Below are positions 1 to 18,697 of a DNA stretch of 64,000 nt, in pieces (the first letter of the stretch is position 1; the number at the start of each line of letters is the position of its first letter). The DNA is from Amoebidium appalachense (Eukaryota > Ichthyosporea). The position numbers were made by a program, and so were the translations under genes. Under the pieces are notes generated by a model that worked only from the letters and a program-made list of their open reading frames with translations, did no database searches and was not told the DNA's origin. The stretch lies in the NCBI GenBank assembly GCA_963693365.1, contig CAVNZM010000003.1:14818001-14882000 (forward strand), written 5' to 3'.

Positions 1-7890
<7,890 letters not shown>

Positions 7891-8032
7891 CTGAAAAAGC
7901 AAGGCAAGGGAAATGCCTACACAACTTGAGTGCTTATGAACTCTGGAAATTGGTGGATGTTAAAAAAGTTGCCTATCAAAGAGCTAATGGCGTGTTATAA
8001 CAAAATCCCGATTCAAAGGATGTAACGTGCAC

Positions 8033-8761
8033 TTACTCTACCAATGCCAAATTCCACACTGAAGAATGCTTTAAGAGGGCACGTTTGCCATACACACATA
8101 TCACTACAAAACCTGGCCGTCTCTTGAAAAAAAACACCGCTCGTGTGTTCTTTTTCGAAGTTCCGCTTATTCTGAACAACTCTTTGACAGTGTGAAAAAA
8201 AAACAGAAATCTCGAGACTTCCGACTGACTCGGCTCATGAGGTGCTAATGAGCCGGTAACTGTGATTAGTTTAGAGAGCATCACTTACGCAAGACGATGC
8301 TGTGTTGTCGAACCATATGCCGAGTCTAGATGATTACGTGATCACATCTTCAATTGCAATAATGTTTGAAGCAAGGCTGAGCAAGCATTCAAGCCTTGTT
8401 TTTGAGACGCGGCTCGGATTTTGTGCTGTGGCACTTTAAATACTGTCCAAGCATGACAGACACCAGGCATGTGTGCACCTTAACACATTCAAATACAGCC
8501 GTGGATGGATGCAATTGTGTAAGGAATTGGCATAGCTTCGACACCGGCACGTGCAATTCTAGCCGAACAATCTTACTACATATATCCTTCCTTCTTGTTT
8601 TGCATTCTGCATCGTTCTTCCTTTCCAAGTGCTAGATTCCACCCCGCACATATAAGCACACACTCACGCGCGCGTGCACACACACACACACACACACCGA
8701 ACACACACACACACGCACACACACACACAGAAACACACGCACACACACACACACACACACA

Positions 8762-8793
<32 letters not shown>

Positions 8794-8799
8794 AATAAC

Positions 8800-8869
<70 letters not shown>

Positions 8870-8930
8870 ACAGTGTTTCGACCAACTCATCTATATCGAT
8901 GAGCTCATCCTCTCCGGGCCGTGGCCTCAT
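8033..8930 (-). CDS. Possible small four-exon gene, family not recognised
   Basis: A phase-consistent model joins 8871-8930 (starts [20 protein letters not shown], donor inside the adjoining TG repeat), 8577-8631 (donor gtaag), 8479-8558 ([20 protein letters not shown]..) and 8033-8179, which ends with [14 protein letters not shown] and a TAA at 8033-8035. The product is about 115 residues, with an acidic start and a basic C-terminal half. The segment before the end faintly recalls the C-terminal region of RWD/DUF1115 proteins, but too weakly to name it. It lies 143 bases upstream of the GNL1 start in the same orientation. The exact donor of exon 1 cannot be fixed because the repeat offers many GTs. 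The model is tentative. Confidence 0.33.
8670..8868. repeat. (CA)n / (CT)n microsatellite cluster
   Basis: CA repeats at 8672-8760 and 8815-8868 are separated by a CT block at 8761-8792. The cluster forms the putative intron between 8871-8930 and 8577-8631. Confidence 0.9.
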
Positions 8931-9591
8931 TCCTACCTTTCCTAGGTTCTGGGTCTATCTAAAATTTTCATGTATGTATTGGGAAAGCAAAACTATAAGT
9001 ACTCAGTATCACAGGAAAATAGAGCGAGATATGGTCCTGAAAAATAAGCAACTTTCTATCATCCACAACAAGTTTTTATATTTTTTCTGAAGTTGCACCT
9101 ATCATGCAACCGTGATCACATAGTTGTTATAGGCTATTAGGAAAAACCGTGCAGGTAAGGAGGCATAGACTCAAAACACAAGAAAAGATCCCATGCACAC
9201 TCAGCCCAGCGCCCACAAAAGAACCATAAACACTTACTAGTAATTTGACTAGCATGGGTACGATGAATTGTGCCCCCGTCAACGAGCCAACACAGCCAAC
9301 GTGCGGCTTGGAAAGCGGGGGAAGATTGGGTCTTGGGCCGGGTGGCGGGTGGGTGCAATCCTGTGCACATAATAGGCACACTATGATAGCGGTTTTCTCG
9401 ATGATGTGCACAATGAAGCTAATTTGTATCATTGGTTCGTCGAACTAATACTACTGTAATATTAGAGCTATCACACTTTTTTTCACTAAGTTACGACACT
9501 ACAAGAATCGTTTTCAAGGTTTTATACTAACAGTAATTTTACGACTCGAATGGTGGCATATTTCCTAAGTAGGGATTCCATTTTTACCATG

Positions 9592-10032
9592 TTATGATGC
9601 CTTTGACCTCCCCATGGAACCTGTGGCCAACCCAATAGCACCATTTGACGTGTCTGGGAAGGGTGACCTCGGATACACATACTGGCACCCTCTGGTGGCG
9701 GGGTATCGTTTGCAGAATGCAGCAAGGGTCATTCTTTTCTGGCAGGCCAGACACTGGGCAATGTCTTGGCGCATGCAGCAAGGAATGAGGCGACGGACAT
9801 GTGAGGTTGATGTGTTTTCTTGTTCGGGAAACTGTAGGGTAGAGGGCACCATAGGTGTGTTGCGGGTTGTTATAGTGTCTAGGGTGGTTGTTGTGTCTTG
9901 AAGAAAAATCGAATTCGTTGATGGTGGGGTCGCCATCATGGCCATGTTGAGAGCAGATGGGGCCGGATGGGCACGGCAGAGGGTGATCAGCGTGAAAACG
10001 AGAAAGGAAAGGGCAGCAAGACGGGAACTCAT
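9592..10032 (-). CDS. Secreted cysteine-rich small protein
   Basis: A single 146-residue frame from the ATG at 10032. Residues 1-21 form a clear signal peptide (MSSRLAALSFLVFTLITLCRA), followed by a Ser/Thr/Pro-rich stretch and a cysteine cluster at about residues 85-116. The spacing is CC-x7-C-x2-C-x9-C-x8-C, with FCKRYPATRGC at its end. Family knowledge: closely similar CC..C..C..FC..P...GC domains occur in secreted venom and other peptides of molluscs and of unrelated aquatic eukaryotes, so the motif alone does not imply a toxin. No intron is needed. The signal peptide, the right cysteine count and the compact frame argue for a real gene. Function is unknown; it is presumably disulfide-bonded outside the cell. 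Confidence 0.6.
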   Translation of the reverse strand: MSSRLAALSFLVFTLITLCRAHPAPSALNMAMMATPPSTNSIFLQDTTTTLDTITTRNTPMVPSTLQFPEQENTSTSHVRRLIPCCMRQDIAQCLACQKRMTLAAFCKRYPATRGCQYVYPRSPFPDTSNGAIGLATGSMGRSKAS

Positions 10033-10109
10033 GTTGTAACTTGATACGATGAGGAAGATGAGGAGTATAGGGTCGCTAATCGTTGATGGAGATGTCTATC
10101 AGGCTTGTT

Positions 10110-10802
10110 TAGTACACTACTATCTGACCAATGCGTGACGTTAACAACGCCATGTCGTATATGGATCATCATTTTGGAGCCCGGTGAGTCGTGACTCCCG
10201 GCAGCCTAAATAAGCTGCAAGTTGGTTGCAAGCTCACTACAGTACACACGTACATGCTGACATGGGGAAGTATTTACACAGCATGTAGTATATGTAAAAA
10301 AAATAGTGCTTGCTAATAAGAAAAATAGGCGCTCAGTGTTTTATTATAATAACCATCTATCTAGGTACCACGGCCATCTAGAGTCTCTAGATGGCCGTGC
10401 TAGGTACTCAGTACGGTACCGACAACCGAGCGAAGTTGCGGTTGCCGATCGACGACGCGTTACTTGCAGAGTCGACTCTGCAAGTATGCGCCTGCAAGTA
10501 TGCGAACACGCGTCGTTGGTCGGCAACCGCATGCAACTTGGTTCGGTTGTCGGTACCGTACTGAGTACCTAGATAGATGGTTATTAGACACTGAGCGCCT
10601 ATTTTTCTTATTAGCGAGCACTACGTACATATACTACATGCTGTGTAAATACTGCCCCATGTCAGCATGTACGTGTGTACTGTAGCGAGCTTGCAACCAA
10701 CTTGCAGCTTATTGAGGCTGCCGGGAGTCACGACTCACTGGGCTCCAAAATGTGCATCCAAATTTTAAATACGGCATGGCGTGACACATGTACAGTGTAC
10801 CA
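10110..10802. mobile_element. Foldback (palindromic) element, MITE-like
   Basis: The two halves are near-perfect reverse complements. The left arm has ttttggagcccggtgagtcg (from 10171) and ggcagcctaaataagctgca; the right arm has their complements ending at 10752. The centre is gcagagtcgactctgc near 10484. Homology continues outward with more divergence (gtacact, cgccatg) to about 10110 and 10802. A nested hairpin (acggccatctag / ctagatggccgt) lies at 10370-10399 in the left arm only. There is no coding frame of note. The structure fits a foldback or MITE element with almost no internal sequence; its RNA would be one long hairpin. Confidence 0.85.
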
Positions 10803-11904
10803 CAGCCTCTGCTTGCTCCAACTTATGCCGAGCTAGGCTGCTGGCGCCAAACTACTGTGTCCGTACGTAGGCTCTCAACATGCACAGATCTATACAACTT
10901 GTGGTTGAACACCGTGTGATGACAATTTTTGCAAATTGGCTGATTACAGTATGACGCAAGGATTGCCGTGACTTGGCTAAGGCGGACCCCTTCCGCCACA
11001 ACCCGGTGATCGGGGCGCCAGGAATGACATTTCAACCAGCCACCATGCCTATTTCTGGCACTGGGACACACACGCACAAACACAGGCGCGCACACATATG
11101 CGAACAATATTTACACTGCACGGTGGCTGGTAATTGAATGCAGTTATGCCTGAGGCTCGGTTCTTGCCTTGGTCTACACCTGCACAGTCGGGCCCCACGT
11201 ATATTACCACTGATATCGATGCACAGATTTCAAAACAGCCCAAGGCAAGCACACACAGTGTCACAGCAGCACATGTAAAAGCACAGCTGCGTGGGAAAAC
11301 AATAAGACATGCCGTGACCAGCAGAGCACAAGTGTACGCGCTGCCTGGCAGCGTGGCCCATGCAATGCATGCATGTTGTGGGGGATATACAGTAGACCGC
11401 TCGAATTTGGGACACTTTTTGCGTAATCGCTGATCGAGCGCTTATTGGTAGCTATTTTTAGCTTTTTCCGGAACATTCGAGCATCCCCGGCAAGCCCTGG
11501 CACATGGCTACCCGAGTATATACATAAGCGCTGAGGTTTATAAAACACGTTTCCGACGACTTAGACACGTGAATGTAGCCTAGGGTATCATCATGCAAAT
11601 TTCATTCTGAATTCAAAATGCATTTTAATTTGGGACACGTGTTGCATAGACGTATATGCAGACGAACAAGCAGACACACACGCACCAGGGTGTGGTCTCG
11701 CTGTTCCTTTCACCGTTGCCCACCCCTGGGGCCTTCTCTAGCTTTCAAACCAGTCTGTACACTCAACGAGGCTTCAAGGGTGCCTGTTTTGCAAAATAAA
11801 CTGAACACATCATACAACCTACAGCCTGTGACCAAAAACGTCGTTCTGTAGTATACAAGTGCAACCTACACATGCATGCTCGTTCCTGTACTGTTAGCAT
11901 ACCT

Positions 11905-12222
11905 CTACATCTGTCCAGGGTATGGATACTGATAAAATGGGTACTGTTGGTATTGCATCCCAGGTTGGTATGGGTTGAATGGGACTTGTTTGTAGGGGAA
12001 GTAGTAGCCAGGCCAGTATGGTTGCCCGTGCTCGTTTCTTGGTGGTTCGTTTTCTTTGTCGCTTTCATTTTCCATCCACTCATCACCGTGCACCTTCCTC
12101 CGTTCGTTTTCGCTCTCACTCTCACTCTCCCTTTCTCCGTCTTCGTTGCTTTCTGCTTCTGGTGCATCAGTGTCTGACCCCCAGAATGCTCTCTTCGCCT
12201 TCCTCTTTTTCTTCTTGGGCAA
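11905..12222 (-). CDS. Short NLS/acidic/aromatic-tail frame inside the pogo-like element
   Basis: A 105-residue frame that opens with a strong nuclear-localisation-like cluster (MPKKKKRKAKRAFWG), continues with a Glu/Ser-rich acidic stretch and ends in a Tyr/Pro/Gln-rich tail (YWPGYYFPYKQVPFNPYQ). It directly follows the coiled-coil frame on the same strand and could be the true C-terminus of the transposase after a frameshift. The low-complexity Tyr-rich tail is unusual for this family. Confidence 0.4.
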   Translation of the reverse strand: MPKKKKRKAKRAFWGSDTDAPEAESNEDGERESESESENERRKVHGDEWMENESDKENEPPRNEHGQPYWPGYYFPYKQVPFNPYQPGMQYQQYPFYQYPYPGQM

Positions 12223-12264
12223 TTCCCTGGTTGTGTCGGTTTGGATCTCCCTTTTCGTCCTCCC

Positions 12265-12846
12265 TCACACTGTGCCTTCCTTTCCTTCTCTTCCTGTGCC
12301 CTTAGCTCTTTTTCTTTTTTCTTTTCCCCCCCTCTCTTTTTTCCTTGCCTCTTTCACGGCTGCCTCCTCTGCTTTTCTCTTTTCTCTCTCTCTTGCTTTC
12401 TCCTCTTGCTTTCTCTTTTTCTCCTCCTGTTCTTGTAGTCTCTCCGCCTTCCTTCGTTCCCTCTCCTCTGCGCGCTGTTTCTTTCCATCTTCTTTCTGCT
12501 GCTTGCGTTTCTCTCTCTCCTCAAGTTCCTTGAGAAGGGTTTCGCGTGTCCACAGAATCGTACGCTGCTGTCCATTTCCGTCTGTTTCGTAGGTGGGCAA
12601 CACGTCATCTCCACTCTCCGCCTGTGTATTTTCGTTTTCAATTTCGGGGGGGTTTTCGTTTCCGTTTTCGTATTCATTTTCCGGTTCAGGCACCTCCCTG
12701 CTTTCCTCTGCGTTGTCCCCCTCTTGAGATTTCCTCATCTTCAGTCCACCTGAGCTCTTTCGAAGTGATTCCGGGCGGGGGGAGGTTTGCAGTAGCCGCA
12801 TGATGCTTGAGGGGCAGTGATGCTTGAACTCTCTCCTCATCCACAA
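12265..12846 (-). CDS. Charged coiled-coil frame inside the pogo-like element
   Basis: An open frame following the DDE core. It starts with a Ser/Pro/Glu-rich linker (PEPENEYENGNENPPEIENE) and continues into about 100 residues almost entirely Glu, Lys, Arg and Gln, a long single-helix or coiled-coil pattern (LKELEEREKRKQQKEDGKKQ). It may be the C-terminal part of the transposase reached after another frame change near 12880, or an accessory protein of the element. It is not a standard part of Tigger transposases. Confidence 0.45.
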   Translation of the reverse strand: MWMRREFKHHCPSSIMRLLQTSPRPESLRKSSGGLKMRKSQEGDNAEESREVPEPENEYENGNENPPEIENENTQAESGDDVLPTYETDGNGQQRTILWTRETLLKELEEREKRKQQKEDGKKQRAEERERRKAERLQEQEEKKRKQEEKAREREKRKAEEAAVKEARKKERGGKEKRKRAKGTGREGKEGTV

Positions 12847-14112
12847 CCACCTCTCCGTTCTCCTGTCTGAAGCCAGTGTTTGGCGACCGCACTCACTATC
12901 GATTGTTTGGTGAATTTACCGTTGAATGCACGGGAGTACAGCGCGATGAAATGTGCATAAGTGAACTTCTTGAGGGACCCGGTTGGGTTTGCCGCGACAA
13001 ACTTGCAGCAGAGGTTCCTGTATTCCTTCTTCACACTCGGAACGTTGCAGTTGTCCATTGCTTGGGTGGTTGGTGTTGCGCTTCCCGGTAGTCCGACCAC
13101 GTAAACTTGGTTGTTTTTGAGGTGTTTGAGGGCGAAAGATGACGCGCGCGAGTGATGTCTGTCGACCAGTACCATGTGGGGGCCTGGGTCAGGTTCTTCA
13201 GAATTTTGACCAGAGCAATAGCAATTTGGTCGAAAATCTTGGTGTTGTTGAGGCCGTTTGGAACTGCGGTAAAGTACACGTTATCGATGGTACAGGCTTC
13301 GATTGTCGCTTTCTTGACTCGCGCGCCCTTGAGAATCACGATGACACCGAGAAGTTCGCCTGCAACATTGCCAATTGGAATGATGGTGACGTTTTCTTTG
13401 CCGTTTCCGATGATGCGACGTCGGACTGCTCTGCTGCCCTTTTTAGCACCGGCTAGTCTGGGAACGTAGTGGATTCTCTATGGGGTTTCGTCCAGGTTGA
13501 GGACTTGGCGGGGAAGGAATCGACCGCCAAAAAAGGTTACCATCGCTTTGCGGACGATGTTAAAGTAGTGACGAATGATGCTTGGTGTTGTTGCTGCATC
13601 GTGCCGGTCATCAGCTGGCAAAGGCACCCTCATAGTGAAGTCTGGGTGTCGTTTTTTGAAAGCATTCCAGAACCCGTCAGATGGTCTGTCGTTCTTAAAG
13701 GGTACCCCGTGTTCTTTTGCAGTTTCTACTAGTTTCTGTTTGATTTCACGAACAGATGCGGAGAGATTCGCATCCTGCCTCTCAAAGATCCACTCTATCA
13801 CACCTCTCTCTTGTTCATAAGTGAGTGCTGAGGGTCTTCCGGCCCCGTGCGATTCTCAATGGTAGTGCGTGCTACCCCAAAAACTTCAAATGCTTCCCTG
13901 TAAGAATAAATATTATGCTTCACGTGCTCTGCAGCTAAATTACATCTCTCTTCATGTGTCTTATTTTTGTGTTCTAGAAACGCTGCCTCTATCTCCTCTG
14001 CTGTGGGCACTTGCGCCTTTTCTGCCCTTGTGCACTCATGTTGGGAACCCCATTCTGTCTGTGGGGCAAATGCAAGGGTGTGAGATAAATGGGCAGTAAA
14101 AGTACAAAGCAT
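12837..14112 (-). pseudogene. pogo-like transposase, broken by one stop and frameshifts
   Basis: In order: a Pipsqueak/pogo-type helix-turn-helix (13830-14050, YSYREAFEVFGVARTTIENR); a CENP-B-type DNA-binding domain (13600-13825, ALTYEQERGVIEWIF.. to FWNAFKKRHPDF); and a DDE catalytic core. The three catalytic Asp candidates are in NLDETP (about 13490), VLVDRHHSRAS (about 13170) and QAMDNCN (about 13055), all kept. The frame is broken by a shift near 13845, an in-frame TAG at 13478-13480 directly after NLDETP, and a shift near 13185. The copy is therefore probably dead although its catalytic residues survive. DDE_1 superfamily membership is established knowledge for this domain order. Confidence 0.85.
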
Positions 14113-14449
14113 ATGAAAGATGTGAGGCTACGTGAGAGGAAATCCTTAGAGTGAGGATGAGGAGTTCCTATGTTTTCGAAAGAGGATGAAGTTGCTCTGC
14201 TGTGGTGGTTGGTAGAAAACGGCCCTTTATTTTCAAACTTGGCTGCCGGGTTGGGCAGCCAACCAGACACGCTGGCATGCAAAAAGGGCGGGAAAACGTA
14301 ACAATGGACCCAAGTCCGGGTGATGCGCCGAGGGCCAATCAAAAGTGTCCCAAATTTATGACGGGATTCAAATCGTCCCAAATTCGAGCGGTTTACTGTA
14401 TATATCGCTTTGTTCGACAGAACTTTCCTGCTCACAATTGTGCCACTCC

Positions 14450-14475
14450 AAATCATCCCAAATTCGAGCGGTTTA
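14450..14475. repeat. Solo terminal repeat of the pogo-like family
   Basis: The string cccaaattcgagcggtttac, in the same orientation as the element's right end (14375-14398), recurs about 80 bases beyond it. No matching left end is visible close by, so this is either the edge of a second, older copy into which the first inserted, or a duplicated end. Confidence 0.65.
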
Positions 14476-14615
14476 CATACACATTGCTCGCCATGTGGTG
14501 CCCGGAGCACGACATTAGCATGTATCATACATATGTCACTGGCTGCATTTGATTGGCTGTGCTGGAAAACGCAGTAGGCCGTCGAATGCCACGAATGTGG
14601 CTGGGCCTCCGGCAG

Positions 14616-14902
14616 TGTCCACGCAATAAAAAGTGTGTAAACCCCCAAAAAAGCACGACATCGCATGCGCCCGAGGAATGAATTCGAAGACCGAGCTTTA
14701 ATAGATGAATACAAAAAGTAGTAAGCAACCGATGCTCAACAGGTACAATAGTTGCTTCATCGGCACAAAATGCTGCTGCTTTGTGTTCCGAGTTTCGGCG
14801 AACTTGTCAAACCATGGCCAGTCGAGCGGCCTTGGGGCCGCGGGGGGCACTGCGCGACTGCGGCCATGAAGGGGGTTTACACACTTTTTATTGCGTTGAC
14901 GG
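14616..14902. mobile_element. Small inverted-repeat element
   Basis: About 30 bases at 14616-14645 (core cgcaataaaaagtgtgtaaa) reappear as the reverse complement at 14872-14902 with one mismatch, enclosing about 226 bases without a coding frame. The size and arms suit a MITE. The arms do not match the pogo-like ends. Confidence 0.55.
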
Positions 14903-16330
14903 TCACGATACAAATCAGGTGATTGGAACAAGATCACACACGTATAATACTGAAGCAACACGTTTGTGTCCGAACATATGCGCTCGTGCGCTATATTGAC
15001 GCCAATAAAGTACGTTGTAGCCGTAGCCGAGTCATCAAAATACCCATTATAACCTTTTATAAAAAATATTCTAACTTAAGCACAAAAATTCGATAGTATA
15101 ACATCCATGCGAGTCTTTTCGTGCCTCTACATGTGATAGTAGCCGGGAGACCCATTACGTAACAGAACCGGTTATAACTGATATCGCGATAGTGTTTTGA
15201 TTGGTAGCAGTCTAAACATCGACGTTAGCGACTACCAACTGGTAAGACTCAACACCTTTTTCTATTAGGCTCTTTACGATAGGAACAAACGAAAAAGCAC
15301 ACCACTCGGACACATTACAAACCTATGTTTTCCCACCGAACATTTGCAGCTTTTCTTGCAAGAGATTAGGTTTTTTTTCTTGTTGCTGACTGGTAAGAAC
15401 ATAAGAATGGCCCCCGGGCAAGAGTCTCCGTCGCGTGTGAAGAAATGGGCAAAGTAGGTTACCTCTTTCACACGGCCGCGGTTGTTTTAGAAGTAGGATT
15501 TGTGTATATATTGTGTGTGTCTTTTGCATGCTCTTTTGCATAAAGAGGCACGTTTGATTTTAATAAACGCAAGACACATCAAGGGGCATTTTTTTACACC
15601 TTAAGCAGGCAACTTTGTTTTTGTGAGAAAGGTTGTGTACATCCTGTATGGGGTTTGGCAGGGTTTAGCGTGTCAAGAGTCGGGTTTTAGGGAAAGGGCC
15701 TTACCATTGTTCTGAAAGTAAATGTGAGCATCTAGAAAGTAAAATTTCAAGGTGTCTTTTGCTTGTTTTTTCCTCCATTTCTTGTGCTGGCTCCGTCTAC
15801 CTTCCTTGCACGAGCTTAGCACGTGTACGTTTACCGCCCAGAAGTGAACGTTAGTTTGTGCACTTGTTAAGACTGCCGCACAACAGTATGAGTTCTGATT
15901 CCTTTGGTTGCCTTATCACGTGGTGTGAGACACTTTTGCCTACAGCTGTCTGGGTGTGCCCGTTCGAGGTGAAACACCCTGTTTTCCACAGCAATGCCTG
16001 CTCACTGCTACCTACTCAAAAGATCTGGAAAGTGGGTGAGAAATGAATAAGAACGTGTTGCTAGCTTACGTTCCAAACTATCGCTTGCGCACAAGCCTTT
16101 TTTTTGTCACTCCTTATCAACCTTAATTCCTCCTGAAGGAAGCAGCATCAGGTGTACGCACGCGTATACTGTTGAGAAGACAATGGTCCCGAAAGTCGGG
16201 AGATTGTGTGTGGAGTGGAGTAAGCCTTTACACTAGTACTCATAACACCAACACGTGCATTACAGCACTACTACTCGAACGTCATTCAGTTAGTCCAAGT
16301 TTGAAACACGAATCTGGCATACTTTTCACG
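14903..16330. other. No gene recognised
   Basis: Ordinary mid-AT sequence with no simple repeats, which is unusual for this window. Open frames are all under about 70 codons. One of 62 codons at 15858-16046 has no splice context or recognisable motif. It may hold the promoter and leader of the membrane-protein gene that follows. Confidence 0.5.
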
Positions 16331-16333
16331 AAA

Positions 16334-16488
16334 ATGCTTCTGCTATTAACCATGGCAATCTTTCCACACAGGCGGGTTTACGTAGCGCTGGTTGAGTTTC
16401 CCTGGCTCATGGTTACCTTTTTTACTCTCTCTCTTCTCGCCATGTCGGCAATGTCTGCAAGCCTCGTGTACTACCAAGATGCACTCGA
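16334..16488 (+). CDS. Exon with one transmembrane segment, possible N-terminal exon of the membrane-protein gene
   Basis: Open frame with ATG at 16334 ([10 protein letters not shown]) or an acceptor cacacag before 16372. It runs through [17 protein letters not shown] and [19 protein letters not shown] to a donor (GAG|gttgat). The hydrophobic run is long enough for one membrane helix. It lies upstream of the first membrane-protein paralog in the same orientation, but the linking exons are not certain and no equivalent was found upstream of the second paralog (a weak candidate is at 25085-25140). Assignment to that gene is inference. Confidence 0.35.
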
Positions 16489-16499
16489 GGTTGATTGCC

Positions 16500-17004
16500 A
16501 CCCCCCCCCCCCCCCCCCCACCCACCCACCCTCCCCCAACCCCCCTCCCCCTCCCCCCTCCCCAACATCCTCCCTTCTCCCCCCCCCCCCCAAAAAAAAA
16601 AAAAGAGTAGGGAGGCGGAAGGGCAGGCCATGGACGTGAAAGAGAGGTGGGTTGAGAAGCACGCCGGCCAGCCCACGTGCGCGTGCGCACGTGCAGCACA
16701 TATAGTTGCACATGCACACACACACACACTAACACACACACACACACACACACATACACCCACACACACACGCATGCACACGTTCACACACGCATTCACA
16801 CACGGACACACGCACACACACGGACACACACACCGACACCCACTCACATACACACAAACATACACACGCACATACACACACACACACACACACGCACACA
16901 CACACACAGACACACAGACACGCACACGTACACACACACACGTACACACAACCGCACACGCACACACATTCAAACAACAGCTGTACAGGGCCATTACCCT
17001 TACC

Positions 17005-17035
<31 letters not shown>

Positions 17036-17708
17036 ACACCTCCCTCACCCTCCAGCCCCTTTCCTCTTATCCTCCCCGCCCTTAGCAGCCTCCGCCCCAC
17101 CTCCACCACGAGCCTTCCACACGTGCCCTTTCACGGTCGTTAGCACATGCATGTTCTAGTGATTCAGAGATTTTGTTGCATCCACAGACCACCCAATTTG
17201 GAGGTGTGGTGTTTTTTGTTTTTTTTTGGGGGGAGGGGGGGGGGGGGGGGAGGGGGGGGGGGAGGGAGGGAGGGAGGGAGGGGGGGGACGGGGGAGGGAG
17301 GGAGGAGGGGTCAATCAAAGGGCAACAATAATTGGTTGGAGAAGGGAAAATGGCATTTGGACCCTAATGGTATATGTATTCATTCATCAATTGAGTTAAT
17401 ATGTACTTTTATTGCATTGCAATTCGTTCCACCTTCCGATGCGTGCTGCTCACACCCACCCCCCTGTTCACACATTTACACACAGGCACACACACGCACA
17501 CACACACACACGCACACACACGCACACACACACACACGCACACACACGCGCGTGCGCACACACACACACAGCGCGTGCGCGCGCGCGCGCACACACACAC
17601 ACACACACACAAATGCACACACACGCACACACAAACACTCACTCGGACACGCACGCACACGCACGCATACACACCCACCCAGCACACACACATACACGCA
17701 CACACGCG

Positions 17709-17750
<42 letters not shown>

Positions 17751-18215
17751 CACGCACGCACGCACGCGCACACACACACACTCACACACTCACTCACTCA
17801 CCCGCTCACTCACTCACATTCACTTACCCACTCACTCACACACACACACACACACACGCACACACGCACGCATGCACGCATGCACACACACACACACACA
17901 CACATACACATACACACACACACAAACACTAACGCACGCACCCGCCCACTTCTGTCACACACACACACCACATACACACACTCTCTCCCTCCCTCCCTCC
18001 CTCCCTCCCTCCCTCCCTCCCCCCCCCCCCCCCCCCCTCTCCCCCCTCTCCCCGCCCCTCCCCCTCCCCCTCCCCCTCCCCCTCCCCCTCCCCCCCCCCC
18101 CTCCACCTCCACCTCCCCCTCCCCCTCCACCTCCCCCTCCCCCTCCCTCTCCCTCTCTCTCAGCTATCTATCTATCTATCTATCTATCTATTTATCTATC
18201 AATCAATAGATCGGC
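16500..18215. repeat. Microsatellite field: CA-rich, CT-rich and tetranucleotide repeats
   Basis: Poly-C at 16500-16519 and 17006-17020, CA-rich arrays with many CG interruptions at 16708-16970 and 17470-17975, poly-G at 17231-17262, (CCCT)/(CT) tracts at 17984-18155, and (CTAT)n at 18166-18200. No exon found. Confidence 0.85.
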
Positions 18216-18603
18216 ATTTCTCAAGGATATGGTTACATGGCAAATTGCACAATTTTAGAATGATTTAGAAGTTTGGAGGTCGGAGGTCGCACAATATAAG
18301 CACATTGGAGGCGAATTCATTACTCCGACTTTCATTTCAAGTAGGAATACGACGTTTTTGACGCTACGTCAAGAAACACATTCTTAAACATTTAACCCCT
18401 CGCAGAAATAACTGATATAGCCCCTAACCCCTCACAGAAATATGTTGGGAATGTTGATTGGACCACCCCCGTCTACACGCTTAACGTCACCTTCAGCACA
18501 CTAGTGACTATTCTTAACTCCGTAGTGCTGCTTGTTTCCTTGTTTGGTGCGGGTCGTCCAAACTTGTGGGTTCGACGCAAGTGCGAGGGCTACACAGGTA
18601 CGA

Positions 18604-18697
18604 GTGACTGTTAGCCAATGAAACAAGTCACACATGATTGTTAGCCAATGAAACCCAGCCACGTGTGGTTATTGGCCAATGGAATCCAGCCACGAGC
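18604..18697 (+). promoter_or_regulatory. Triple CCAAT-box array (three ~31-bp units)
   Basis: Three diverged tandem units each carry a CCAAT box in good context (agccaatga, agccaatga, ggccaatgg) at 18615, 18645 and 18676, about 30-31 bases or three helical turns apart. An ATG with a hydrophobic beginning (MVFAHFFPRLLLSLCI) follows at 18739. Spacing and context suggest a promoter for a plus-strand transcript, possibly the membrane-protein gene whose exons start at 19714. No TATA box was identified. Confidence 0.4.

Larger units (their letters stand above)
11390..14398 (-). mobile_element. pogo/Tigger-like DNA transposon
   Basis: The left end begins CAGTAGACCGCTCGAATTTG at 11390 and the right end is its near-perfect complement ending at 14398 (caaattcgagcggtttactg). 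Both ends are flanked by TA (11388-11389 and 14399-14400), the target duplication expected for Tc1/mariner/pogo elements. The 3.0 kb body carries a broken transposase on the minus strand plus two further open frames downstream of it. Confidence 0.85.

Noticed and set aside
14525-14728. Minus-strand frames upstream of the pogo-like transposase (14112-14728)
   Set aside because: They lie outside or across the terminal repeat and lack transposase motifs.
18392-18445. cccctaacccct twice, telomere-like
   Set aside because: Only two copies about 40 bases apart, part of a diverged short tandem; not a telomeric array.
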